The position numbers and the translations under genes were made by a program. A stretch of DNA of 64,000 nt from Lachnospiraceae bacterium (GTDB taxonomy: Bacteria > Bacillota > Clostridia > Lachnospirales > Lachnospiraceae): positions 1 through 64,000 of the forward strand of contig JAGASK010000003.1 in NCBI GenBank assembly GCA_017621815.1, in the 5' to 3' direction. Positions 1 through 7,106 of the stretch are shown piece by piece. The notes beneath the pieces were generated by a model. It had not been told where the DNA came from. It was given only the letters and a program-made list of their open reading frames with translations, and ran no database searches. Each line of letters starts with the position of its first letter. Position 1 is the first letter of the stretch.

Positions 1-693
1 CTTCCTGTCCCTTTTGGCATCCATATAATCCCTGTATACATCCCTCGCTGCTCCTATCAGGCTGAATCTTTTCACTTCCCGTATCGCCTCCCTGATCCCT
101 GTGTTTGCTGTTTTTATCATGTCCAGTTCCTCCTCACTTTCCGCATTAAATAACCTTATCCAGTCATCCATTCTGTCTCCCTTAAGCTCCTTGCGCAGCT
201 CTATGATATGCAGTTCAAAATCCTCCGTAAAATGGTTCCCTTCCTTATCCTGAATATAATATACTCTGTGGTAGTCTTCCCTGTTATCCAGGTTAAAATC
301 CAGTATACTGATTCCTATACACCTCTTCAGCTTCCTGTATTCTTCCCCTGATGCAAGCCCGTCCCCATACAGCCTTGACAGGTAAAACAGCTGCCTCTTG
401 TCCCAATGCTTTATGATTTTTAACTGTATTTCAATATCAATTTTGGCATGGTCATTCAGCTCCACCAATACATCCAGTATGCCATATTTCTGGTTCCTGA
501 ATTTCTTCAAAAGACTTGTATCCAGGTATTTGATTTTCCTGATTTCCTCCGGGGGAATCCCCAGCACGTCACTCAAAAAATACCTGCACACTGTTTTGTT
601 GTGCAGCACCTTCCTCCCGCATTCATCATATTTGACAGGAACCAGCTTTCTTTTTGCAGTCTCCCCTTCAGCTTGTTTTTTGTACCTTCCCAT
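1..693 (-). CDS. Rpn-family PD-(D/E)XK nuclease (recombination-promoting nuclease / putative transposase), 3' end outside window
   Basis: The minus strand is open from an ATG at 693 to the window edge (231 residues seen). The frame begins MGRYKKQAEGE and contains the Rpn/PDDEXK core: a Gly-Ile-Leu-Asp-Val beta-strand, then IDIEIQ (the Glu-x-Gln of the PD-(D/E)XK fold), followed by a KRQLFYLSRLY helix. Family knowledge: Rpn (YhgA-like) proteins are DNA nucleases that stimulate RecA-independent recombination and occur in many copies in gut Clostridia. The start is supported by an AAAGGGG box 7-8 nt upstream. The C-terminal part is outside the window, so intactness cannot be judged. It has no functional link to its neighbour. 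Confidence 0.75.
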   Translation of the reverse strand, partial: MGRYKKQAEGETAKRKLVPVKYDECGRKVLHNKTVCRYFLSDVLGIPPEEIRKIKYLDTSLLKKFRNQKYGILDVLVELNDHAKIDIEIQLKIIKHWDKRQLFYLSRLYGDGLASGEEYRKLKRCIGISILDFNLDNREDYHRVYYIQDKEGNHFTEDFELHIIELRKELKGDRMDDWIRLFNAESEEELDMIKTANTGIREAIREVKRFSLIGAARDVYRDYMDAKRDRK

Positions 694-1088
694 ACACACC
701 CCTTTCCGACACGGCAAAGAGTGCATAGGATTTTCCCTTATATTATACAATTCTTTCCCGCATCATTCAATCTCTTTTTTGTATAACTTTAGTTGAAATA
801 CCGGCGATACGCCTTTGAATATCTGAACAACAGAAAAACAAACTTTCTATTGTTATGAATAACAGGAAACACTCTGCCTGAGAGCAGAATGTTTCCGATA
901 AATTGAATATAACAAAATTGAATTCAAAAAACAAATTAAAATTTTATAAACTATTTTTATGCATGAATTTTGTAATATAGAACATAATCAGGCTGCTGTT
1001 GCCCGACATATCAAAACTTCCAAAGCATACGCTTGACCTTATTATTCCTGTAATTTTTAATCACTTCATATTTTTCCATTATGCTCTT
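694..1088. other. AT-rich intergenic region with hairpins, no gene seen
   Basis: I see no supported gene in these 395 bases. The region holds a REP-like hairpin (listed separately at 826-866) and directly after it a second inverted repeat, GGAAACA at about 865-871 pairing with TGTTTCC near 893-899. Both lie between the start of the Rpn gene and the end of the methyltransferase gene, both on the minus strand, so they may act as terminators for the methyltransferase. Confidence 0.5.
826..866. repeat. REP-like hairpin, copy 1 (degenerate)
   Basis: AACAACAGAAA (826-836) pairs with TTTCTATTGTT (844-854) with one mismatch, and the right arm runs into ATGAATAACAGG. The same right arm and tail, CTTTCTATTGTCATGAA..ACAGG with small changes, recur at 2579-2600 and 20900-20927, and the arm alone at 40160. 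This is a dispersed palindromic repeat, possibly also used as a terminator. Confidence 0.5.
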
Positions 1089-1805
1089 CTATTCCTTTTT
1101 GGCTATTAATAACGTTGCTCCTTCAATACTGCCCTCTGCTCCGGCATGCAAAAATCCCGTACCTTTCAACAATTCCAGTTCATGTTCCAAAGTAAGCGGA
1201 ATATCAAAATGTACATTTTTCCCTTCCGGAATACTACATTTCCTTCTTTTTTCCATATATGTATTTCGCAGAATTTCCTCTTCCTCCATACAGCAGGCAA
1301 TATAATCCCCTAAGATAAATGCGGCTCCTTCCTTTAATCCCCTGTAAATTTTCTGATACAGCACTGCTTTCTGCTCCGGCATAAAATGATGAAAACTTTC
1401 AAATGATATAACCGCATCCCATTTACTCTCTCCGAAATCATATATCAGATAATCGGCACATACCGCTTTAAGATTTTTATCACCATGCTTTTCTAAAAGT
1501 CTTATGAGCATATCCTGACATAAGTCCACACCTGTTACATGAATCTTCGGATTAATCTTCCAGATTTCATCCAGTTCCAAGCCTGTTCCACAGCCCAAAT
1601 CCAGAATATTTTCACATTTTTCGGGCAACAGCCCCGCAAATTTATAATAAGCATTTTTCCATATGGACATGTGCTCTTCATATTCTTCAAGCCTGCTCGA
1701 AAAAAATTCACTCATTTCCTCCAAATCATTTCCGGCTGTTTCCATGAGCCATTCTTTTAGATGCCGCATATATTCTGTGACATCTTTCCTGATAATTACT
1801 TCCAT
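1089..1805 (-). CDS. Class I SAM-dependent methyltransferase
   Basis: A 238-residue protein with the Rossmann-type SAM-binding motif I, ILDLGCGTG, at residues 67-75, an acidic motif II (VTGVDLCQDM, about 90-100) and a motif-IV-like segment around WDAVISFESFHHF. This order and length fit stand-alone class I methyltransferases of the Methyltransf_11/25 type. The start at 1805 has GAGG seven bases upstream. The substrate cannot be told from sequence: proteins like this methylate small molecules, quinones or tRNA. It stands alone, upstream of the Rpn gene and downstream of an ArsC-like gene with its own terminator. Confidence 0.75.
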   Translation of the reverse strand: MEVIIRKDVTEYMRHLKEWLMETAGNDLEEMSEFFSSRLEEYEEHMSIWKNAYYKFAGLLPEKCENILDLGCGTGLELDEIWKINPKIHVTGVDLCQDMLIRLLEKHGDKNLKAVCADYLIYDFGESKWDAVISFESFHHFMPEQKAVLYQKIYRGLKEGAAFILGDYIACCMEEEEILRNTYMEKRRKCSIPEGKNVHFDIPLTLEHELELLKGTGFLHAGAEGSIEGATLLIAKKE

Positions 1806-1909
1806 AATGCATCCTCACTGTTCATCCTGTTTAAGTAAAATTATATATTTTCCAATACTTTTTAACTATCCTAAAGTTAATTCTAAATAAAAATGAGCTT
1901 CTTTTACAA

Positions 1910-1940
1910 AAACGGCATAACCCTAAAAGCTATGCCGTTT
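1910..1940 (-). terminator. Intrinsic terminator downstream of the ArsC-like gene
   Basis: AAACGGCATA (1910-1919) and TATGCCGTTT (1931-1940) form a 10-bp perfect stem with an 11-nt loop. Read on the minus strand, the stem is followed by TTTTTGTAAAAG. It lies 60 bases beyond the stop codon of the gene at 2001-2357. Confidence 0.75.
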
Positions 1941-2000
1941 CCTCAGATAATCATATTCACATTCTGCATCGAAAGGTTCTATGGAAGCCGATTTATTAAT

Positions 2001-2357
2001 TTATTTCAAATGTTCTTTCCACTCCGTTTCTTTAAACCCCGGACACACATAATTCTCCGTTACCAAAATCGGACGCTTTACCAGCATTCCGTCAGAAGCA
2101 AGAAGCTTTAACTGCTCCTCTTCCGGCATATCCGGCAATTTATCTTTCAGCTGTAATTCCTTATAAAGATTCCCGCTTGTATTAAAAAAACGCTTCAGGG
2201 GCAAACCGCTTTTCTTATGCCATTCCTTCAGTTCTTCTACACTGGGGTTTTCTTCCTTAATGGGACGCTCCTCATAAACAATCCCATTTTCATCAAGCCA
2301 CTTCAATGCTTTCTGGCAGGTAGTACATTTCTTGTAACAAAGTACTGTCATTTTCAT
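2001..2357 (-). CDS. ArsC/Spx-family protein (arsenate reductase-like, thioredoxin fold)
   Basis: A 118-residue protein beginning MKMTVLCYKKCTTC. Cys11-Thr-Thr-Cys14 sits at the ArsC/Spx active-site position, with the family's typical RPIKEENPS and LPLKRFFNTSG segments and a conserved arginine in LVKRPILV. Stand-alone members of this YffB/ArsC-like family are 115-125 residues, so it is full length. The second ATG (2357) was chosen because AAGGA lies 8 nt upstream of it and only 2 nt before the first ATG at 2363. Whether it reduces arsenate, acts on glutathione-like thiols or serves as an Spx-type regulator is not decidable. There are no ars genes nearby. Confidence 0.8.
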   Translation of the reverse strand: MKMTVLCYKKCTTCQKALKWLDENGIVYEERPIKEENPSVEELKEWHKKSGLPLKRFFNTSGNLYKELQLKDKLPDMPEEEQLKLLASDGMLVKRPILVTENYVCPGFKETEWKEHLK

Positions 2358-2553
2358 ATCCATTGTCCTTTCATAACCACTTTATCAGACCCACATAAAA
2401 TTTTGCAGTCCTAACCATCGTTTTCACAGGCACTCTTTCATTATTGCCGTAGTTAGGATTAAAATTCATGTTGGTCTCTTTGTTTTGCTTCTCATAAAGA
2501 AACGTCATTTCTATGAAAAATAATTATAACAGACTTTTTTGTATACTGAAAGA

Positions 2554-2600
2554 GACAATAGAAAGCACGCTCAGCGGACTTTCTATTGTCATGAAAAACA
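2554..2600. repeat. REP-like hairpin, copy 2
   Basis: GACAATAGAAAG (2554-2565) and CTTTCTATTGTC (2579-2590) are perfect 12-bp arms, with CGC/GCG pairing again in the loop, followed by ATGAAAAACAGG. The element closely matches copy 3 at 20875-20927. It abuts a decayed DNA-glycosylase fragment, so it may mark a recombination or deletion edge. Confidence 0.7.
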
Positions 2601-2606
2601 GGCTCT

Positions 2607-2740
2607 TTATTCCTGGCAGGAAGGACAGAAATATACTGTTCCGCCCAGATAATTTGCTTTTTGTATCATATTACCGCAATACGTACAAGGCTTTCCCACC
2701 GTTTTTTTACTGAGCTTTGTGCAGTAGCCGCCCCGCCGCC
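2607..2740 (-). pseudogene. C-terminal remnant of a Fpg/Nei-family DNA glycosylase (zinc finger)
   Basis: On the minus strand a frame without a start codon ends at 2607 and encodes the diagnostic Fpg/Nei zinc finger: GGYCTKLSKKTVGKPC, then Y-C-G-N, and finally YFCPSCQE followed by a stop. The four cysteines (CxxC...CxxC) and the LGG-x-VYFC segment are intact, but an in-frame stop about 41 codons upstream cuts it off from any catalytic domain. It looks like the 3' tail left by a deletion, sitting between a REP-like hairpin and the stop of the zinc-ribbon gene. Confidence 0.65.
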
Positions 2741-2749
2741 TTTACTCTC

Positions 2750-3010
2750 TTACTGCGCTTTCCATCTTTCCAGGGTAGGGAAATATGACATCAGCACCGC
2801 CTTCGCCTCTTCCACTGTTTTGCAGCGTCCTCCCTCCACTTCAATGGGCGCGCAGAAATCCGCCATTTCCTCCATAGTGCGTTGTGCTGTAAACTCACCG
2901 TCCTTAAAGCAATAACAGCAATACTTGTGGTTGCCGCTTCCATCCTTATTGGTTCCGTACTGCTCTTCTGTCATGGGCATACCACAGCTTTGGCAAATCT
3001 TCATTTCCAT
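2750..3010 (-). CDS. Small zinc-ribbon protein
   Basis: An 86-residue protein beginning MEMKICQSCGMPM. It has CQSC near the N terminus and CCYC about 20 residues later, a treble-clef/zinc-ribbon pattern like the 'putative zinc ribbon' family (zf-ribbon_2) of Firmicutes. The rest (EFTAQRTMEEMADFC, then EEAKAVLMSYFPTLERW) is helical and characteristic of that family. GGAGG lies 8 nt before the chosen ATG at 3010, so upstream in-frame ATGs at 3025 and 3124 were rejected. Function unknown. It sits just downstream of, and on the same strand as, the YafY regulator gene. Confidence 0.75.
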   Translation of the reverse strand: MEMKICQSCGMPMTEEQYGTNKDGSGNHKYCCYCFKDGEFTAQRTMEEMADFCAPIEVEGGRCKTVEEAKAVLMSYFPTLERWKAQ

Positions 3011-3135
3011 CTCAAAATCCTCCATCTTTTTTTCTGTAAAAGAATGAAGGAGCTGCGCGCTTTCATATATCCCCTTCCTCTTATAAAAGATAATAACAGC
3101 TATAATATGACAGCAGTATGTCATATTAATAAAAA

Positions 3136-4062
3136 TTACTCGTATCTTTTCTTCATCCGCTCAATGCGTTTTATCATCTCTTCTTTTACCTCGTAAGGCT
3201 CAAGTACCCGGGCTGCAGGCCCAAAGGAAAGAATCAGTCCATACACCCAGTCATCCAAAAAGCAATTCATCCGAATCTGAAAATCACCATTTGCGAGCCT
3301 TTCAATCTCTTCCTCTGCAAATCTGTCATAAACCCGGTAGGCTTCCTTACTGTCAATTCTTAAAGTAATATCCACAGGCCGGCCTTTCCTATTTGCTCCC
3401 TCTTCAAAGCTTTGCTTTTCCTTATTACACTGTCCATCTTCATCCTCCTCAAAATGAGAAGAGCCAAAAACTTCCTGAAGAATCCTGACCCGCTTCATCC
3501 GAAGCACCTTAAACAAACGCACATCCTTTCTCAGACTGCAAAATCCCTTAAGATACCAGGTATAATCCTTAAAAACCAGCTGTAACGGCTCCACTGTGCG
3601 GCTTGTCATTTCACCATATTGTCCGTAATAATCAAACTGCAGCACCTTTTTATTTAAAATGGCTTCCCGCAGCTGCAAAAACAATTCCCGGCTTCTTCCG
3701 CTCCAATCTGAAAAGTCAATGGAAACCCAGGGGTATGCATCCGTTTTGAAAAAGTCCCCAAGCTTTCGCAGGGTTTCTTTTTCCTCCTGTGCACCTGTTT
3801 CCTGAATACTTGTAAGAGCCGCCAGAATCTGCTGCTGTTCCTCTTTGGAAACCAGCATCTTATTAAGGACAAACTGCTCCGTCAGGCTGATGCCCCCGTT
3901 TTTTCCCTTTTTTGCATAAACAGGAATCCCGGAAAGGCTTAGGGCTTCCACATCCCTGTAAATTGTGCGGACGGACACTTCAAAACGCTGCGCCAGCTCC
4001 GACGCAGTTACTGTACCTTTATTCATTAAAATGTAAATAATTCCCAGTAAACGGTTTAACAT
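3136..4062 (-). CDS. YafY-type transcriptional regulator (HTH_11 + WYL domain)
   Basis: A 308-residue protein. Residues 1-55 form a DeoR-like winged helix (GTVTASELAQRFEVSVRTI then YRDVEALS), and residues from about 135 form a WYL ligand-sensing domain with the typical ...YTWYLKGFC.LR.D.R.F segment. The start overlaps the stop of the histidine kinase gene by 7 bp, so it is translated in the same transcript as the LytTR regulator and kinase. WYL regulators respond to nucleic acids or small ligands. Here it may fine-tune the divergent ABC exporter, but that is inference. Confidence 0.85.
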   Translation of the reverse strand: MLNRLLGIIYILMNKGTVTASELAQRFEVSVRTIYRDVEALSLSGIPVYAKKGKNGGISLTEQFVLNKMLVSKEEQQQILAALTSIQETGAQEEKETLRKLGDFFKTDAYPWVSIDFSDWSGRSRELFLQLREAILNKKVLQFDYYGQYGEMTSRTVEPLQLVFKDYTWYLKGFCSLRKDVRLFKVLRMKRVRILQEVFGSSHFEEDEDGQCNKEKQSFEEGANRKGRPVDITLRIDSKEAYRVYDRFAEEEIERLANGDFQIRMNCFLDDWVYGLILSFGPAARVLEPYEVKEEMIKRIERMKKRYE

Positions 4063-5345
4063 CTGATTTCCTCTTTATCCTCACATGACATAGGCAGATA
4101 CAAAAACAAGATAAACCTTTTATCCTCCTGCCTGATTTCCATATTTCCGCCGTATTTCTTTACTGCTTCCCTGATGCTTCTGAGTCCGAAGCCGTGACTT
4201 ACGGCATCCGCCTTCGTGGTTTTCAGCAGCTTATCCGGCTTTTCCTCCCGCTTCCCTGCATAAGGATTTTTAACACAGACTGCCAAAAGCCCTTTCCCGG
4301 CTCTTGCTGTCAGCTCTATCTGCCGAAGTTCCTTTTCCAGATCCCTGCAGCCTTCTATAGCATTATCCAGGGCATTGGCAAATAAAGCGCAGATATCCGC
4401 TTTTTCAAAGGGAAGCTCTCCCGGAATATCCACCCTGGCATAAAAATCAATGTTCTCCTGACGCATCCGGCTCTCTTTGGAAGTAAGCACTGCATTCACC
4501 GTAGCGTCGCCTGAATAAGCAAGTACCTTGGTAAAAATCGGATTATCAAGCATTTCCTTTATGTAATTGTTTTTCTCTTCCTCCGGCAAAGCTGTCAGAA
4601 CCTGCAGGTGATTTGCAAGATCATGTTTTAATCTGCGGATTTCAAACTGTTGCTGTTCCATGGCTTCATAATATTTTTTATTGTGCTCAGCCAGCACACT
4701 TTCCCGCTCCAGCTTTTGGTGTCTGTCAAGCACCTTTACCGCCCATAGCAGCCCTGCAAAGGACAGAATGGCAACAGAAAACAAAACTGTATCAGCCAGT
4801 ACGTTCGCCGCATAGGAAGAATAAGGACTGCGGAATAAAATCAGGGCAAGTACGATTCCAAGCGGCGGCATTGTCAGCGCAAGCAGCAATCTCCATAAAG
4901 AAGAAGATAATTCAAAATCCTGCTCCGGTCTGTGACTTCGTATTCCCAGATACAAAAGAAGCGCAAACAGTGTCCGCAGCTGTGGGCCAACCGATTCAAA
5001 ATAATCCTGAATAAAATATAAAATACAATTATCATGCAGCCCGTCAAAAGCAAGTATGGTGCTGGCTATCATCAAGCCTATTGTTATGCGTTTTAATCCC
5101 GAGCCTTTACAGGAAATCCAGACACAAAACAAAAAGAAGAACATTGTAGGCGGAAGATTTACCAAATCTCCGATAAAGATTACCATGGAAATAATCAGCC
5201 AACAGCCTGCAAACAAAAGTCCTCTGTGCCACCAGTCCTTTTTTATCTCTATCAGGCATGAAACAGACAGATAAATGAAAGCTGCTGCCAGAATCATTAC
5301 AGCAAAAGGAAATAAGTTCTCCATAATAAAAGATAAAATATTCAC
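4056..5345 (-). CDS. GHKL-domain sensor histidine kinase (AgrC/LytS-like)
   Basis: A 429-residue protein. Residues 1-210 hold about six hydrophobic segments, followed by a coiled-coil linker and the phospho-acceptor region EIRRLKHDLANHLQVL (His in RLKHD), then a GHKL ATPase domain with N-box ALFANALDNAIEGC and G-box HGFGLRSIREAVKKYGG. This layout is that of AgrC-type kinases that sense peptides in the membrane. It overlaps the response regulator gene by 4 bp (ATGA) and the YafY gene by 7 bp, giving one operon. The divergent ABC exporter is its probable target. Confidence 0.88.
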   Translation of the reverse strand: MNILSFIMENLFPFAVMILAAAFIYLSVSCLIEIKKDWWHRGLLFAGCWLIISMVIFIGDLVNLPPTMFFFLFCVWISCKGSGLKRITIGLMIASTILAFDGLHDNCILYFIQDYFESVGPQLRTLFALLLYLGIRSHRPEQDFELSSSLWRLLLALTMPPLGIVLALILFRSPYSSYAANVLADTVLFSVAILSFAGLLWAVKVLDRHQKLERESVLAEHNKKYYEAMEQQQFEIRRLKHDLANHLQVLTALPEEEKNNYIKEMLDNPIFTKVLAYSGDATVNAVLTSKESRMRQENIDFYARVDIPGELPFEKADICALFANALDNAIEGCRDLEKELRQIELTARAGKGLLAVCVKNPYAGKREEKPDKLLKTTKADAVSHGFGLRSIREAVKKYGGNMEIRQEDKRFILFLYLPMSCEDKEEIRC

Positions 5346-6058
5346 AGCCCCATTCCTCCCAGCATGGCTTTTGCCAGCTTTGACGTAGCTTCTTCCTTCA
5401 GCGCCCTGCTTATGGGAAGCTCACAGCCGTCTATGGTTACATGGTCATTTCCGATATGGGTAACTCTCCCGGCATTTACCAGATATCTTTGATGAATGCG
5501 TACAAAGCTGCCCGCCAACTGACGCTCCACTTCATCCAGCTTACCGTAAAAACAATATTCCTTATCTTTGCACACTAAAACCACTTTTCTTTTATCGCTG
5601 TAAAAATAACTGACAGATGACAACGGAAGCCTGAAAGTTCCTTCCGGATTTTTTAACACATACATATTGTCTCTTTTGCTCCAGAGCTGTTCCCTTACCC
5701 TCTTCATCACTTCCGAAAGCCTCTCCGCTTTTGCCGGTTTCATAATATAATCCAGGGCATTTACCCTGTATCCGTCAAATACATAGTCCGAATAGCCTGT
5801 TACAAAAACAATCATAATTTCTGTGTCGAATTTTCTGATTCCCTCCGCTGCCTCCATGCCGCTTATTCCGTTCATTTCCACATCCAGAAACAATAAATCA
5901 ATTTCTCCGGGATGATTCTTCAGCCAGCGCACGGCTCCTTCTCCCGTTGAAAATTCATAAACGATTTCCTCTGATTCTTCTCTCATTATTTTTTCAAGCT
6001 GCAGACGCAGGGCATCCCTTGCATCTATGGAGTCGTCACAAATTCCTATTCTGAGCAT
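5342..6058 (-). CDS. LytTR-family response regulator
   Basis: A 238-residue protein: receiver domain 1-120 with the acidic pair in ICDDS, phospho-acceptor Asp59 (LLFLDVEM) and Lys in MKPAK; then a LytTR DNA-binding domain (GTFRLPLSSVSYFYSDK ... SFVRIHQRYLVNAGRV). The ATG at 6058 has GGTGG 8 nt upstream and is preferred over a GTG at 6070. It is the first gene of the regulator-kinase-YafY operon. Three direct repeats resembling LytTR sites lie in the 270-bp gap to the ABC exporter, which it probably activates. Confidence 0.9.
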   Translation of the reverse strand: MLRIGICDDSIDARDALRLQLEKIMREESEEIVYEFSTGEGAVRWLKNHPGEIDLLFLDVEMNGISGMEAAEGIRKFDTEIMIVFVTGYSDYVFDGYRVNALDYIMKPAKAERLSEVMKRVREQLWSKRDNMYVLKNPEGTFRLPLSSVSYFYSDKRKVVLVCKDKEYCFYGKLDEVERQLAGSFVRIHQRYLVNAGRVTHIGNDHVTIDGCELPISRALKEEATSKLAKAMLGGMGL

Positions 6059-6156
6059 TTCCTTTACCACCTGTTACTGTTATCTTTCCATTGCTTTCGT
6101 AGTATAGCATATTTTCCCTTTCATTCCTATTTATATCTTTCTTTTTTGTCTTCAAC

Positions 6157-6220
6157 TGCAAAACTTTACACTATCGCTGCAAAACTTTACATTTTTTCAC
6201 CGCTTTTCCCAAACTTTACA
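6157..6220. promoter_or_regulatory. Direct repeats, probable LytTR-binding sites
   Basis: TGCAAAACTTTACA occurs at 6157-6170 and again at 6178-6191, exactly 21 bp (two helical turns) apart, with a third copy CCAAACTTTACA at 6209-6220. Tandem repeats on one face of the helix between a LytTR regulator and its presumed target are the usual LytTR layout. A TATAGT -10-like hexamer follows near 6272 without a good -35, as expected of an activated promoter for the ABC genes. Confidence 0.65.
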
Positions 6221-6342
6221 TAAGCCCTTCCAAAGATTACAAGTCAAAATCCGCAGATTTGAAACTGTGCTATAGTCACCTTACAGATAACAAGCCATAC
6301 TAAAACGGCTGATTATAAAAAAGAAAGCGCAGGTGTAATATT

Positions 6343-7101
6343 ATGTTATATGTAAAGAATCTTCACAAATCCTATCAGTCCGGAGGCAAATCCTGCCCCG
6401 TATTAAAAGGAATTGATTTAACCGTTGCAAATCAGGAATTTGTCGCCGTTATGGGACCCTCCGGTTCCGGCAAAAGCACTTTGCTGAACTGTATATCCTG
6501 TTATATTCCTTTTGAGGAAGGATGCATTACCTTAGGCGGACAGGAATTAAAGAACTTAAATGAGGATGCTCTTGCCAAAATCCGTAACGAAAAGCTGGGT
6601 TTTGTTTTCCAGGATTTTATGCTTCTTGACGGACTTAACGTAAGAGAAAATATTCTGGTTCCGAGAATCATTCAGGGCGAGGTAAGTGAAGAAGCCGGGA
6701 AGCTGGCAGACAGCCTCCTGTCACTTTTCGGCATTGAACATATTAAAGACAAATATCCGGCAGATATCTCCGGCGGTGAAAGACAGCGTACTGCCGTTGC
6801 AAGGAGTCTGATTAACAAGCCGCTCCTGATCCTTGCCGATGAGCCTACCGGAAATCTTGACAGCAAATCAAGCCGGGCTGTCATAGAATCCTTTGAAAAT
6901 GCCAGAGAGCAGCTTGGCGCTGCCATATTTATGGTAACTCATGACAGCTTTGCCGCCTCCTTCTGTGACCGGGTCATTCTTTTAAAGGACGGCTGTGTTT
7001 ATAATACTCTGAAAAAAGAAGAAAAACAAAGCGCGTTTCAGGACCGTCTGCTCACTGCCATTAAGGAAATGAGCAGCGCAGATGCCAGGACAGGGAGGTA
7101 A
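6343..7101 (+). CDS. ABC transporter ATP-binding protein (BceA/MacB type)
   Basis: A 252-residue ATPase with Walker A GPSGSGKS (38-45), Q-loop FVFQDFMLL, signature SGGERQR, Walker B LLILADEP followed by TGNLD, and H-loop VTHD. The TGNLD after Walker B and the length place it in the LolD/MacB/BceA group that pairs with FtsX-like permeases. It is followed after 5 bases by the permease gene and driven from the repeat-containing gap. The likely role is export of, or resistance to, cationic peptide antibiotics at the membrane, a family inference. Confidence 0.92.
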   Translation: MLYVKNLHKSYQSGGKSCPVLKGIDLTVANQEFVAVMGPSGSGKSTLLNCISCYIPFEEGCITLGGQELKNLNEDALAKIRNEKLGFVFQDFMLLDGLNVRENILVPRIIQGEVSEEAGKLADSLLSLFGIEHIKDKYPADISGGERQRTAVARSLINKPLLILADEPTGNLDSKSSRAVIESFENAREQLGAAIFMVTHDSFAASFCDRVILLKDGCVYNTLKKEEKQSAFQDRLLTAIKEMSSADARTGR

Positions 7102-7106
7102 TCACC

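Noticed and set aside
2513..2713. 66-codon plus-strand frame over the REP hairpin
   Set aside because: It is antisense to the glycosylase remnant and lacks a ribosome site; the minus-strand zinc finger explains the sequence better.
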